From: DATJKD01 sp963728295
GTDB taxonomy: Bacteria; Pseudomonadota; Gammaproteobacteria; Steroidobacterales; Steroidobacteraceae
Reading direction: 5' to 3'
NCBI GenBank assembly: GCA_963728295.1
Contig: CAVSKB010000006.1
Coordinates: forward strand, 496,001-560,000
Length of the DNA stretch: 64,000 nt
Shown: piece after piece, positions 20,389 to 27,801 of the stretch
How the letters are laid out: the number at the start of each line of letters is the position of its first letter
How positions within the stretch are numbered: the stretch's first letter is position 1
Program-made: the position numbers and the translations under genes
Notes under the pieces: generated by a model
What the model was told of the DNA's origin: nothing
Seen by the model: the letters and a program-made list of their open reading frames with translations, nothing else
Databases searched by the model: none

Positions 20389-20531
20389 GGCCTAACGCTC
20401 CGCGCCGTTTGGCCGCCTAACACCGGCGTGTGCGAGCGCATCCAATGGCTTACGTCGTTCGCAGGAGCGTTTGCAGCGTGTTTGCGGTGTTTTATCACCG
20501 CAGATTTCGGCGGCCTAATTAAGAGTTAGGC
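20389..20531 (+). repeat. Left-end attachment-site-like region of the cassette array
   Basis: Contains two inverse-core-like GCCTAAC words (20390-20396 and 20415-20421) and ends in a perfect core GTTAGGC at 20525-20531. The two ends are not as clearly complementary as in the full attC sites, so it may be an attI-like or composite remnant site. Confidence 0.55.
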
Positions 20532-21011
20532 GTGGTGAAAGTGATAAGGTCAATTGCGGTGGCGTTGGCGCTTCTGGCTTCCCCTTTCATGTGCCGAGGT
20601 CAATCGACTGGCGCGCTGGAGGTCACCGTTTCCGGGGAGCCTCAACATTTTGGCCGAGAGGAAGAAGATGCGATAACGTTCGAGCTGCACAAGCTAATGT
20701 TGTCGGCGCTTTCTCAAGGAGTTGTCTCAGACGCTCCCCTGTCCGAATGGAACGAACAGATTGAGAGTCCGACGCGCATTCTCCGTCGATATTCCGCGCG
20801 GGCAACTCTCGCGATCCCCGAGCGTCCGGTGCTTTCGTTCGATGAGGTCCTGATGCCAATCCGTTCCCACCGGCCGGATTTCATCTATCTGAAGCGCGAC
20901 AATGGCGTGGTACGTCTGGCGAAGTACAACGCGTGGGTCTATGTCCGGCTGGTTACCGAGGCGGGTATCCCAGTCGACCCGTTGGTGTCTGTCGAAAGGA
21001 ACTCTTGGTAA
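20532..21011 (+). CDS. Cassette-encoded secreted protein of unknown function
   Basis: 159 residues. The start codon GTG is the base triplet immediately after the core site GTTAGGC, followed at once by a second GTG. A signal peptide is clear (IRSIAVALALLASPFMCRGQ). The mature part (LEVTVSGEPQHFGREEEDAI, LSFDEVLMPIRSHRPDFIYL, WVYVRLVTEAGIPVDPL) is not assigned to a family. Translation with no room for a ribosome-binding site inside the cassette suggests the site region itself supplies initiation signals, or that the real start is further in. Confidence 0.6.
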   Translation: MVKVIRSIAVALALLASPFMCRGQSTGALEVTVSGEPQHFGREEEDAITFELHKLMLSALSQGVVSDAPLSEWNEQIESPTRILRRYSARATLAIPERPVLSFDEVLMPIRSHRPDFIYLKRDNGVVRLAKYNAWVYVRLVTEAGIPVDPLVSVERNSW

Positions 21012-21015
21012 TGCC

Positions 21016-21117
21016 GCCTAACAACTCGCTCCAGGCGGACAAAGGCAAGCCGTCACGCCGTCTGCGTGCGCACGCGGCGCGCCAGCTTGCCTTTGCCGCT
21101 GAGCTCAGCCGTTAGGC
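21016..21117 (+). repeat. attC site 1 (102 bp)
   Basis: Inverse core GCCTAAC at 21016-21022 and core GTTAGGC at 21111-21117. The internal arms are complementary: aaaggcaagc pairs with gcttgccttt, extended by gcgg/ccgc. A folded single-strand attC is clearly possible. It begins 4 bases after the stop of the preceding gene. Confidence 0.9.
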
Positions 21118-21141
21118 AGCACGAAGGCACGGGGAGACCTG

Positions 21142-22011
21142 ATGAGAAGCGCTTCCGGACAGAGTGGTTTGGATCGCAGGCAATTTCTGCATTTGGCGAG
21201 CGTTGCGACAGCCAGCGGCCTGATCAGCCGGTCTCCGGAAGCAATTGCCGACGCCAAGGTGCCCTGGCGTGCCGATGGCGCGGGCACGGCGCGCGTCGGA
21301 TTGCTGGTTCCGTCTTTCGATTTCAATCCTGAATCGGAAATCTGGGCGATGGCGCCAAAGGGCATAGCGATCTTCGCTTCGCGAATGGACCGAGGTACGC
21401 TGCCTATCCTGGCCTACGTGTCTGACCTGTCGCACGCCGACGCTGCTGCTGGATTGCTCGCGGGCCTGAACCCACGGGTGGTCCTTTACGCATACAGTGC
21501 GACCAGCTATGTCGCGCGATTGGCTGGTGAGGAGGCGTTCCGTACTCGGATCATGGAGCGCGCGAAAGCGGGCGCCGTCGTCCTCGCCGCAGCTGCGCTT
21601 GCGGATGCCTTGGAAGCACTCGACGTGCATCGGCTGGCCGTGGTCCATCCGCCCTGGTACTCGGAGGAATTAAACGACATGGGCAAGGCTTACTTTTCCG
21701 CAAGAGGATTCCAGATCGCTTCCTGTGCCCGCATCACCCCAGCACGCAAGTTCACCGAAGTGGCGGCCGAAGAGGTGCATGACTGGATAGTGGCAAACAC
21801 GCCGTCGCAAGCCGAGGCCGTAGTGGTGGCCGGCAACGGACTTCGCGCCGTTGGGGCGATCGATGCGCTCGAGGCGTCGCTCGAGCGCCCCGTGATCACA
21901 GCGAACCAGGCAATGCTCTGGAAAGGCCTCCGCTTGGCTGGCGCTCCGGCCCATCTCGAGCAGTACGGTCGGCTGCTCAAGCTGGAACCAACAGGGCAAC
22001 AAGTTCGGTGA
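21142..22011 (+). CDS. Cassette-encoded Tat-exported Asp/Glu racemase-superfamily protein lacking catalytic cysteines
   Basis: 289 residues. A twin-arginine signal is present (GLDRRQFLHLASVATASGL). The mature protein follows the maleate isomerase/arylmalonate decarboxylase pattern: TARVGLLVPSFDFNPESEIW, VVLYAYSATSYVARLAGEEA, VHRLAVVHPPWYSEELNDMG, AEAVVVAGNGLRAVGAIDAL, ERPVITANQAMLWKGLRLAG. In the family the catalytic cysteines sit in CTSG-like and CTNLR-like motifs; here these read SATSY and GNGLR, so both appear lost. It may be a binding protein rather than an enzyme. Arg pair, export and cysteine loss are seen directly; family placement is by pattern. Confidence 0.75.
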   Translation: MRSASGQSGLDRRQFLHLASVATASGLISRSPEAIADAKVPWRADGAGTARVGLLVPSFDFNPESEIWAMAPKGIAIFASRMDRGTLPILAYVSDLSHADAAAGLLAGLNPRVVLYAYSATSYVARLAGEEAFRTRIMERAKAGAVVLAAAALADALEALDVHRLAVVHPPWYSEELNDMGKAYFSARGFQIASCARITPARKFTEVAAEEVHDWIVANTPSQAEAVVVAGNGLRAVGAIDALEASLERPVITANQAMLWKGLRLAGAPAHLEQYGRLLKLEPTGQQVR

Positions 22012-22030
22012 CCGCGCGTGGGGCCGTGCT

Positions 22031-22117
22031 GTCTAACAACGCGTTGGAGCGAACGCGGGAAGGACACAGTGCGGCATCCGTTGACCAGCAGCGCGTCGCT
22101 CAACGCGAGCGTTATAC
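22031..22117 (+). repeat. attC site 2 (87 bp)
   Basis: GTCTAAC at 22031-22037 and GTTATAC at 22111-22117, with inner arms acaacgcgttggagcg and gcgcgtcgctcaacgcgag. It is nearly identical in its ends to attC site 4 (24026-24113). The two core words are complementary to each other (GTCTAAC/GTTATAC with one mismatch). Confidence 0.85.
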
Positions 22118-22159
22118 GGCAGCCGCGTAGCGGCCTTACGCGCGTCAGGTGGTAGTGCG

Positions 22160-22432
22160 ATGCTCTACATGGTCGTGGAACAATTCAGAACGAACGCAGC
22201 GCTGGAGATTTACCGTCGAGCGCGCACGCACGGCCGTCAGCTTCCGCCTGGGCTCGAATACGTGGACAGCTGGGTGGATCTGAACTACACACGCTGCTTT
22301 CAGCTGATGCGCACCGAGAACCCGGCTTTGTTCGAAAAGTGGATAAGCGCTTGGGCTGATCTGGTTGACTTCGAAGTCATCCCTGTCCGCACGTCGAGCG
22401 AGGCGGCGCAGGTCATTGCGTCGAAACTGTGA
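22160..22432 (+). CDS. Cassette-encoded DUF3303-like protein
   Basis: 90 residues. MLYMVVEQFRTNAALEIYRR, LEYVDSWVDLNYTRCFQLMR and WADLVDFEVIPVRTSSEAAQ follow the DUF3303 pattern, a small ferredoxin-like-fold family frequent in integron cassettes and soil bacteria. No signal peptide; function unknown. Confidence 0.8.
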   Translation: MLYMVVEQFRTNAALEIYRRARTHGRQLPPGLEYVDSWVDLNYTRCFQLMRTENPALFEKWISAWADLVDFEVIPVRTSSEAAQVIASKL

Positions 22433-22460
22433 TCGGAGAGCATCTCTCTCACATGGTGCC

Positions 22461-22539
22461 GCATAACAACCGTTCGAGCCCCCCGCTTGGCCTCACCTGA
22501 GGCGCGCCGCCCGCGCGCGGCTCAACGCGGGCGTTAGGC
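22461..22539 (+). repeat. attC site 3 (79 bp)
   Basis: Inverse core GCATAAC at 22461-22467 and core GTTAGGC at 22533-22539. Inner arms ggcctcacctgaggc and gcgcgccgcccgcgcgc give local self-pairing, and the 3' half (ggctcaacgcgggc) resembles that of sites 2 and 4. Confidence 0.8.
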
Positions 22540-22556
22540 GCCAGAAGATTCGACCT

Positions 22557-23096
22557 TTGGCGTATCCGCACGAGGTACTTCTTCTCGCGACTATGGTGTG
22601 CGCGGGGTGCGGCGGGAACGGCGATGTGCCGATGAATAAGAAGCCCCTGTTACCGTCGGGCGCGGAAGTCGACCTGATTCTCGTCAGCGAAGCGGTCTGG
22701 GCCCGAGAGGCAGCCCACGGCTTTAACTCCCTATCAGCTGCTGAACGGGTGTTCCTTTGCGTGTGGAACCTCGAGGCTGAAGTCAACAACGGCGGGTTCG
22801 AGCAGTTCTACATCAACTCAGCGGGTGACAACGCGCTTGAGACGCCGAGCGCGCTTCGAGAGATTGGTGCCACTCAGGCGGCCGCTATTGCCGAGGCGGC
22901 AAACAACGTATTTCGGCCGCAAGGGCCTCCGGCCGACCGTGAAGCACGGGGCCAAGCACTCGCGCGGCTGGGGGCGACTGCCACCGATGCACTGAAGGCC
23001 CTAGACGCGAAGTTCTACGAGTATCCTGACAACCTCGAGGAGCTACTCCGGCAGTTTGTCGAACGCAATCGCAATGACTTCTATGAACCGCCGTAG
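22557..23096 (+). CDS. Cassette-encoded DUF4375 (DMP19-like) protein
   Basis: 179 residues, starting at TTG 22557 or later. A hydrophobic start with LLLATMVCAGCGG could be a lipobox. The body (AAERVFLCVWNLEAEVNNGG, FEQFYINSAGDNALETPSAL, LDAKFYEYPDNLEELLRQFV) follows the DUF4375/DMP19 pattern, in which NGGFxQ(F/Y)xxNSxG is characteristic. This family includes a DNA-mimic protein in Neisseria, but most members are uncharacterised. No attC separates it from the next gene. Confidence 0.7.
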   Translation: MAYPHEVLLLATMVCAGCGGNGDVPMNKKPLLPSGAEVDLILVSEAVWAREAAHGFNSLSAAERVFLCVWNLEAEVNNGGFEQFYINSAGDNALETPSALREIGATQAAAIAEAANNVFRPQGPPADREARGQALARLGATATDALKALDAKFYEYPDNLEELLRQFVERNRNDFYEPP

Positions 23097-23116
23097 CTGG
23101 GTGCCACGGAGACTTA

Positions 23117-23587
23117 ATGACGGTCAAGCGAATGGACAACGTTGGCATCGTGGTGGAAGACATCGATGCCGCCATCGAGTTCTTCACTGAACTTGGTCTC
23201 GAGCTCGAGGGGCGCGCCCCAGTCGAAGGAGACTGGGCAGACGGCGTCACTGGATTGCGCGACATGCGCGTCGAGATTGCCATGATGCGTACGCCGGACG
23301 GTCACAGCCGACTCGAGCTGTCCCGCTTCCTCGCGCCGCCCGTGGTCGCCGATCACCGCAGCGCCCCAGTGAACGCTCTCGGTTACCTACGCGTCATGTT
23401 CACCGTGGAGGACATCGACGATACGCTCGTCCGGCTCGGCAAACGCGGCGCGAAGCTCGTCGGCGAAGTGGTCCAGTATGAAGACATGTATCGGCTCTGC
23501 TACATCCGGGGTCCCGAAGGAATTCTCATCGGGCTCGCCCAACAGCTCGGGCAGCAGACTTCCCGAGAGAATCCCATAGGAGCGTAG
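23117..23587 (+). CDS. Cassette-encoded VOC-fold protein
   Basis: 156 residues with one glyoxalase-like domain: VKRMDNVGIVVEDIDAAIEF, DMRVEIAMMRTPDGHSRLEL, ALGYLRVMFTVEDIDDTLVR and YIRGPEGILIGLAQQLG. Such proteins are lactoylglutathione lyases or fosfomycin/bleomycin-type resistance proteins; the substrate is not evident. It lies 20 bases after the DUF4375 gene and 7 bases before the next ATG, so three genes share one cassette or lost the sites between them. Confidence 0.85.
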   Translation: MTVKRMDNVGIVVEDIDAAIEFFTELGLELEGRAPVEGDWADGVTGLRDMRVEIAMMRTPDGHSRLELSRFLAPPVVADHRSAPVNALGYLRVMFTVEDIDDTLVRLGKRGAKLVGEVVQYEDMYRLCYIRGPEGILIGLAQQLGQQTSRENPIGA

Positions 23588-23594
23588 ATGGCCG

Positions 23595-24014
23595 ATGAAC
23601 GCATACGAATACACAATTGCGGTGAGGGTGAAGCATCCCAGCATCGACCCAACCGTAGTGACAGACGCTTTGAGGATTGAACCGCAGCATTCCTGGAAGG
23701 CCGGGGTGTCGCGTCGGACTCCGACGGGCGAGCCACTCGAAGGCACCTACCGCGAGAGCTACTGGACTGGCCAGGTCTTGGAAACGGAGCGCATGTCCTC
23801 AGACGAAATGCCGCTCGAAGACGCACTAAACCGAAGCGCAGCGCGCCTTCAAAGAGCCGAGGAGTTTCTCTCGAAGCTTATCGATGACGGTGGCAGCATC
23901 GAACTCTTCGTAGGGATCTTCGGGGCAGGTACTTTTGGAATTGAGCTCCCGGCAGCATTGCTGGCGCGGCTCGGCGGATTGTGCGTAGCGGTCTCGCTCG
24001 ATGTATATCCGTAG
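23595..24014 (+). CDS. Cassette-encoded DUF4279 protein
   Basis: 139 residues. VTDALRIEPQHSWKAGVSRR, SYWTGQVLETERMSSDEMPL and GGSIELFVGIFGAGTFGIEL match the DUF4279 pattern, a small cytoplasmic family of unknown function common in cassettes and in contact-dependent immunity loci. An immunity role would be speculation. It is followed by attC site 4. Confidence 0.75.
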   Translation: MNAYEYTIAVRVKHPSIDPTVVTDALRIEPQHSWKAGVSRRTPTGEPLEGTYRESYWTGQVLETERMSSDEMPLEDALNRSAARLQRAEEFLSKLIDDGGSIELFVGIFGAGTFGIELPAALLARLGGLCVAVSLDVYP

Positions 24015-24025
24015 GCGAAGCGGCC

Positions 24026-24113
24026 ATCTAACAACGCGTTGGAGCGAACGCGGGAAAGCTAAAGTGCCAGCATCAATCAACCAGCAGCGCGTCGCTCAAC
24101 ACGGGCGTTAGGC
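24026..24113 (+). repeat. attC site 4 (88 bp), near-identical to site 2
   Basis: ATCTAAC at 24026-24032 and GTTAGGC at 24107-24113. The first 30 bases and last 35 bases match attC site 2 almost exactly; only the central loop differs. Confidence 0.88.
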
Positions 24114-24142
24114 CGCCCCTTGGCGATCGGTACTCTTACGTA

Positions 24143-24688
<546 letters not shown>

Positions 24689-24727
24689 CCAAAAAGCCGT
24701 GGTTGAAGCGCGTGCTGGGTCGTCCGA

Positions 24728-25228
24728 GTGACGGGCCGCCTAACACCTCGCTGGAGCTTGCTTGCTCTTGCTGCAGCAGTCACTTCGCCGATCCACGCCG
24801 AGGACCGGGCGAACTGTCCCAAAACAGTTCCTTCCGGCGAGATACTTGGAAAGCCATTTCCAGCCTCCGCGCACTGGTACGGAAGCGAAACGCTCGCGGT
24901 CATTCTTCGACCAGACGGCATTTGGCGAGGGATGGGACCCGAATACAACTACCGTGACAAACTCTTTTGGTGGAGTTTCGGTTTCAAGCCTGGCTCTGAG
25001 TCTAATTTGAAGGTCTCTGCCACGAGCTTGGACGGCAATCCCGCCAAAGCGAACATCTCGCCACCGACGAACGCCCACGCGCCCTCGCTGGGTGGGTGGA
25101 CGATGTTGGTGGCGGTGGAGTTTCCGGCCGCAGGGTGTTGGGAGATTACGGGAGAGTACCTAGGGCAGAAGCTTAGTTTTGTGGTGGAGGTTCGAGCAGA
25201 TGATCCGCGTAACGACGGCGCCACCTAA
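24728..25228 (+). CDS. Cassette-encoded secreted protein; start region built from an attC remnant
   Basis: Up to 166 residues from GTG 24728. The n-region (MTGRLTPRWS) is translated from the truncated attC; the hydrophobic core LLALAAAVTSPIHAED completes a signal peptide. The mature part (CPKTVPSGEILGKPFPASAH, SETLAVILRPDGIWRGMGPE, FWWSFGFKPGSESNLKVSAT, VAVEFPAAGCWEITGEYLGQ) is a beta-rich domain of unknown function, seen as a recurrent hypothetical secreted protein. An internal TTG could be the original start. Its stop TAA lies inside the first collapsed attC. Confidence 0.7.
   Translation: MTGRLTPRWSLLALAAAVTSPIHAEDRANCPKTVPSGEILGKPFPASAHWYGSETLAVILRPDGIWRGMGPEYNYRDKLFWWSFGFKPGSESNLKVSATSLDGNPAKANISPPTNAHAPSLGGWTMLVAVEFPAAGCWEITGEYLGQKLSFVVEVRADDPRNDGAT
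24738..24744 (+). repeat. Truncated attC (inverse core only)
   Basis: GCCTAACACCTCGCTGGAGC begins like a normal attC but no core GTTRRRY follows before the next gene, whose reading frame runs straight through it. The 3' part of the site has been deleted. Confidence 0.65.
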
Positions 25229-25241
25229 CATCGGCGTTAGA
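25222..25241 (+). repeat. Collapsed attC 1 (20 bp)
   Basis: ACCTAAC (25222-25228) and GTTAGAC (25235-25241) with only 6 bases between. Both core words are present and complementary, but the L boxes and central loop are missing. The upstream gene's TAA stop lies within it. Confidence 0.7.
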
Positions 25242-25246
25242 CCTCG

Positions 25247-25729
25247 ATGAGCATGGACTGTCTCATCCGCGAGTGTCGTTCTGGAGACGAGATTGGTATT
25301 CGCGGCTGTATCGTGGCGCTCCAGGAGTTTGAGCGAACCTTGGAGCCTCGGCTTCGACCGGGTGAGTCCATGGCCGACGAGTACTTTGCTCAGATCCGCC
25401 TCCGTTGTCGCGAAGCTGATGGTCAAGTGTTTGTGGCTCTGGCTGGCGGCGCTGTCGTTGGTTTTGTCGCTGTCCTCGCGCGAGAAGCATTTACGGACCT
25501 TGACGATCCGCCCGGAACCTACGGGTTGGTGACGGACCTGGTCGTTCTCGAGTCGCATAGAAATGAGGGGATCGGCCGCAACCTTCTTGAACGTGCGGAG
25601 GCCTTCGCCCGAGCGGCTGGTGCTCAGGAACTACGAGTCGGCGTGCTTGCGAAGAACGTCGCGGCGCGGCATTTGTACCTCAGCGGCGGATTCGCACCAC
25701 ATCACGAGATTCTTGCAAAGGCAATATGA
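25247..25729 (+). CDS. Cassette-encoded GNAT acetyltransferase
   Basis: 160 residues with the GNAT acetyl-CoA motif: ALAGGAVVGFVAVLAREAFT, TYGLVTDLVVLESHRNEGIG (R/QxxGxG/A motif as RNEGIGRNLL), AGAQELRVGVLAKNVAARHL, YLSGGF near the end. It transfers an acetyl group to an unknown amine or protein. ATG 25247 lies 5 bases after the collapsed attC. Confidence 0.88.
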   Translation: MSMDCLIRECRSGDEIGIRGCIVALQEFERTLEPRLRPGESMADEYFAQIRLRCREADGQVFVALAGGAVVGFVAVLAREAFTDLDDPPGTYGLVTDLVVLESHRNEGIGRNLLERAEAFARAAGAQELRVGVLAKNVAARHLYLSGGFAPHHEILAKAI

Positions 25730-25784
25730 CGCCGTCCGTGGTTTTCTTATCGAGAGCAATAGGTCTCAACGACGGGAGGAATAC

Positions 25785-26168
25785 ATGAAGGCTTTTCAGG
25801 CGTTTGTGCTCGGTACTGTAGTTGGAGGTATCGTTTCGATCGGAGTGGTTATCGCTGCTGAGCCGGAAACAGATCCAGTAAAGCTCTCGCCGCAACTGTA
25901 CGACGTTCGCTTCGAAAATGACCGCCTACGGGTCCTAGAGTATCGGGCGAAGCCGGGTCAAAAGGAGCCAATGCACTCCCATCCTCCAGGCGTTGTCTAT
26001 TTGTTCTCTGATTCGATCATGCGCACCACGTTGCCTGACGGCACAACTTCTGAGACGCCGCGTAAAGCTGGTGAGCTTTACTGGCGCGACTTCACCACGC
26101 ACGCAGCGGAGAACATTGGGGAGACGGAGTCGCATGCGCTTGCGGTAGAACTTAAGCCGTGCCGTTAA
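25785..26168 (+). CDS. Cassette-encoded secreted cupin-domain protein
   Basis: Start chosen at ATG 25785, preceded by GGGAGG. A signal or anchor segment (FVLGTVVGGIVSIGVVIAAE) is followed by a small cupin: ENDRLRVLEYRAKPGQKEPM, the metal-binding HSHPPGVVYLFSD, and a C-terminal half with THAAENIGETESHALAVELK. 127 residues. Family members bind metal or small molecules in the periplasm. No attC is visible on either side. Confidence 0.8.
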   Translation: MKAFQAFVLGTVVGGIVSIGVVIAAEPETDPVKLSPQLYDVRFENDRLRVLEYRAKPGQKEPMHSHPPGVVYLFSDSIMRTTLPDGTTSETPRKAGELYWRDFTTHAAENIGETESHALAVELKPCR

Positions 26169-26196
26169 GACACAGTGCACTTGCGAAGGCAGCGAC

Positions 26197-26667
26197 GTGT
26201 CAATTGAAACCTGGGAGCTGATGAGCTATGTGGTGACCGTGATAGGCCTGCCACTGGCCATTGCTGTCTTCTTGTTTGAGCAACGGAAGGAACGCGAGAA
26301 CGAAGAAGAAGAGGTATATCAACTAATGTCAGACAGCTATCAGGATTTCCTGAAGGTCGCATTAGAGAATCCAGATCTTCGGTTGTTTTCTGATGAGACC
26401 ACACCATCTCTCAACGATGAGCAAAAGGAGAGACAGTTGATCACCTTCACCATGCTGATCTCCCTATTCGAGAGGGCATATCTTCTGTTGTACGAGGATG
26501 CGATGTCTCCCAAGCAAGCGCGGCGCTGGAATTCCTGGGAAGACTACATAGGTGAGTGGTGTCACAAGCCAGACTTCCGGTCCTGTCTTCCACGACTGCT
26601 CCGTGGCGAGGATCCAAGTTTTGTGCGCTATGTTGAGCAAGTCGCCGCGTCCGAGCGCAACACCTAA
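26197..26667 (+). CDS. Cassette-encoded membrane-anchored protein of unknown function
   Basis: 156 residues from GTG 26197. One N-terminal transmembrane helix (YVVTVIGLPLAIAVFLFEQ) is followed by an acidic, helical cytoplasmic domain (RKERENEEEEVYQLMSDSYQ, LISLFERAYLLLYEDAMSPK, WNSWEDYIGEWCHKPDFRSC). It is a recurrent hypothetical family; function unknown. The TAA stop lies inside the second collapsed attC. Confidence 0.7.
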   Translation: MSIETWELMSYVVTVIGLPLAIAVFLFEQRKERENEEEEVYQLMSDSYQDFLKVALENPDLRLFSDETTPSLNDEQKERQLITFTMLISLFERAYLLLYEDAMSPKQARRWNSWEDYIGEWCHKPDFRSCLPRLLRGEDPSFVRYVEQVAASERNT

Positions 26668-26681
26668 CACAATCGTTAGGC
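26662..26681 (+). repeat. Collapsed attC 2 (20 bp)
   Basis: ACCTAAC (26662-26668), six bases, then GTTAGGC (26675-26681). It has the same length and layout as collapsed attC 1. Confidence 0.72.
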
Positions 26682-26707
26682 GTCTGCCGAACCGCCGGCG
26701 AACCACG

Positions 26708-27139
26708 ATGCTGATCTCAGGTGCTTGTCACTGCGGCAACATCTCCTTCAAGCTCGACTGGCAACCCGAGCCGAAGGAAATCCCTGCCAGAGCCTGCTCC
26801 TGCGCCTTCTGTGTGAAGCACGGCGGCGTGTGGACCTCTTGCCCGTCCGGCTTTCTCGCTGTTCGCGTCGAGGACTCCAGGCACGTCTCAACGTACGCCT
26901 TCGGGACGAAGACCGCTAAGTTCCATGTCTGCTCCACCTGTGGCGTCGTCCCTGTCGTCACCAGCACGATCGAAGGGCACGTCTATGCAGTCGTCAGCGT
27001 AAACGCCTTCGAGAACGTCGACACCTCGCTTCTGCAGCGAGCATCGGTGTCATTCGACGGCGAAGGCCAAGGTGATCGCCTGCGCAGGCGCCAGCGCAAC
27101 TGGATCGGCCATGTCGAGTTCCGCGAAGCAGACGCCTAA
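26708..27139 (+). CDS. Cassette-encoded GFA-domain (Mss4-like fold) protein
   Basis: 143 residues. The zinc ligands of the GFA family are present: CHCG at the start (GACHCGNISFKLDW), CSCAFC near residue 40, and CSTCG near residue 80. Family members are annotated as glutathione-dependent formaldehyde-activating enzymes, but many have other small-molecule roles. The TAA stop overlaps the third collapsed attC. Confidence 0.85.
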   Translation: MLISGACHCGNISFKLDWQPEPKEIPARACSCAFCVKHGGVWTSCPSGFLAVRVEDSRHVSTYAFGTKTAKFHVCSTCGVVPVVTSTIEGHVYAVVSVNAFENVDTSLLQRASVSFDGEGQGDRLRRRQRNWIGHVEFREADA

Positions 27140-27160
27140 CCCTTCATTCAAACGTTAGCG
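27134..27160 (+). repeat. Collapsed attC 3 (27 bp)
   Basis: GCCTAAC (27134-27140) and GTTAGCG (27154-27160) separated by 13 bases. The core deviates from GTTRRRY at its last two bases. Confidence 0.6.
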
Positions 27161-27166
27161 GCAACC

Positions 27167-27607
27167 ATGGGGGCATCCGTGCTTTCGTCGGACTACGAGA
27201 TTTCCTGTGATCCTGAGCGCATCGATAAAGCGCTGGTACACGAGTTCCTCCGCGGCTCCTACTGGGCTGAGGGGCGAAGTCGCGAAACGGTCGAGCGCTC
27301 AATCAAACACTCGCTGTGTTTTGGTGTTTATGCGGCCGAGCAGCAGATCGCGTTCGCTCGAGTCGTCACGGATCGTGCCGTCTTCGCCTACCTCGCAGAC
27401 GTATTCGTCGTTCCCGAATTTCGAGGGCGTGGTGTGTCAAAGGCACTGATTCGCGCGATCCTCGCTCACCCAGACCTGCAGGGTCTGCGCACGTTCTTAT
27501 TGGGGACGCGCGATGCTCACGGACTGTATGCCCAGTTCGGTTTCGGTCCCATTGTGGAGCCTCAACGGCTGATGGCGAAATACTCCAATGTCACCACAAG
27601 CGCCTGA
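27167..27607 (+). CDS. Cassette-encoded GNAT acetyltransferase
   Basis: 146 residues: ALVHEFLRGSYWAEGRSRET, FGVYAAEQQIAFARVVTDRA, FAYLADVFVVPEFRGRGVSK (acetyl-CoA loop RGRGVS), LRTFLLGTRDAHGLYAQFGF. It belongs to the widespread single-domain GNAT group whose members carry the HGLYxxFGF motif. Last gene of the array. Confidence 0.88.
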   Translation: MGASVLSSDYEISCDPERIDKALVHEFLRGSYWAEGRSRETVERSIKHSLCFGVYAAEQQIAFARVVTDRAVFAYLADVFVVPEFRGRGVSKALIRAILAHPDLQGLRTFLLGTRDAHGLYAQFGFGPIVEPQRLMAKYSNVTTSA

Positions 27608-27660
27608 CAACCGGCTGCAGCGGACGGTCATGGCCTAACCGTCGCTCCAGCCGACGCGCT
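27602..27660 (+). repeat. Degenerate terminal attC
   Basis: Starts gcctgacaaccggctgcagc, which matches common attC ends with an A to G change in the inverse core, and ends gtcgctccagccgacgcgct, where the expected core GTTAGGC has decayed to GCTACGT. It marks the right end of the recognisable array. 27661-27801 holds no other feature. Confidence 0.6.
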
Positions 27661-27801
27661 ACGTCCATGCCCTTCGGGTCGTTGAGACCGGCCCCGACCC
27701 CCTCCGGGCGCGGCGACCAAGCCATTCGCGTTACACTCCGGCCGCCTGAGTACAAGAGACGGGGGGCCGATGTCTGATTTGCCGACCGACGGAGGCGCGG
27801 C

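Noticed and set aside
20415..20531. Left-end site as a regular attC
   Set aside because: The core GTTAGGC is perfect but the arms do not pair convincingly; kept only as an attachment-site-like region.
26169..26196. A collapsed attC between the cupin gene and the next cassette gene (gccgttaagacac)
   Set aside because: Only a loose GTTAAGA word is present with no inverse core.
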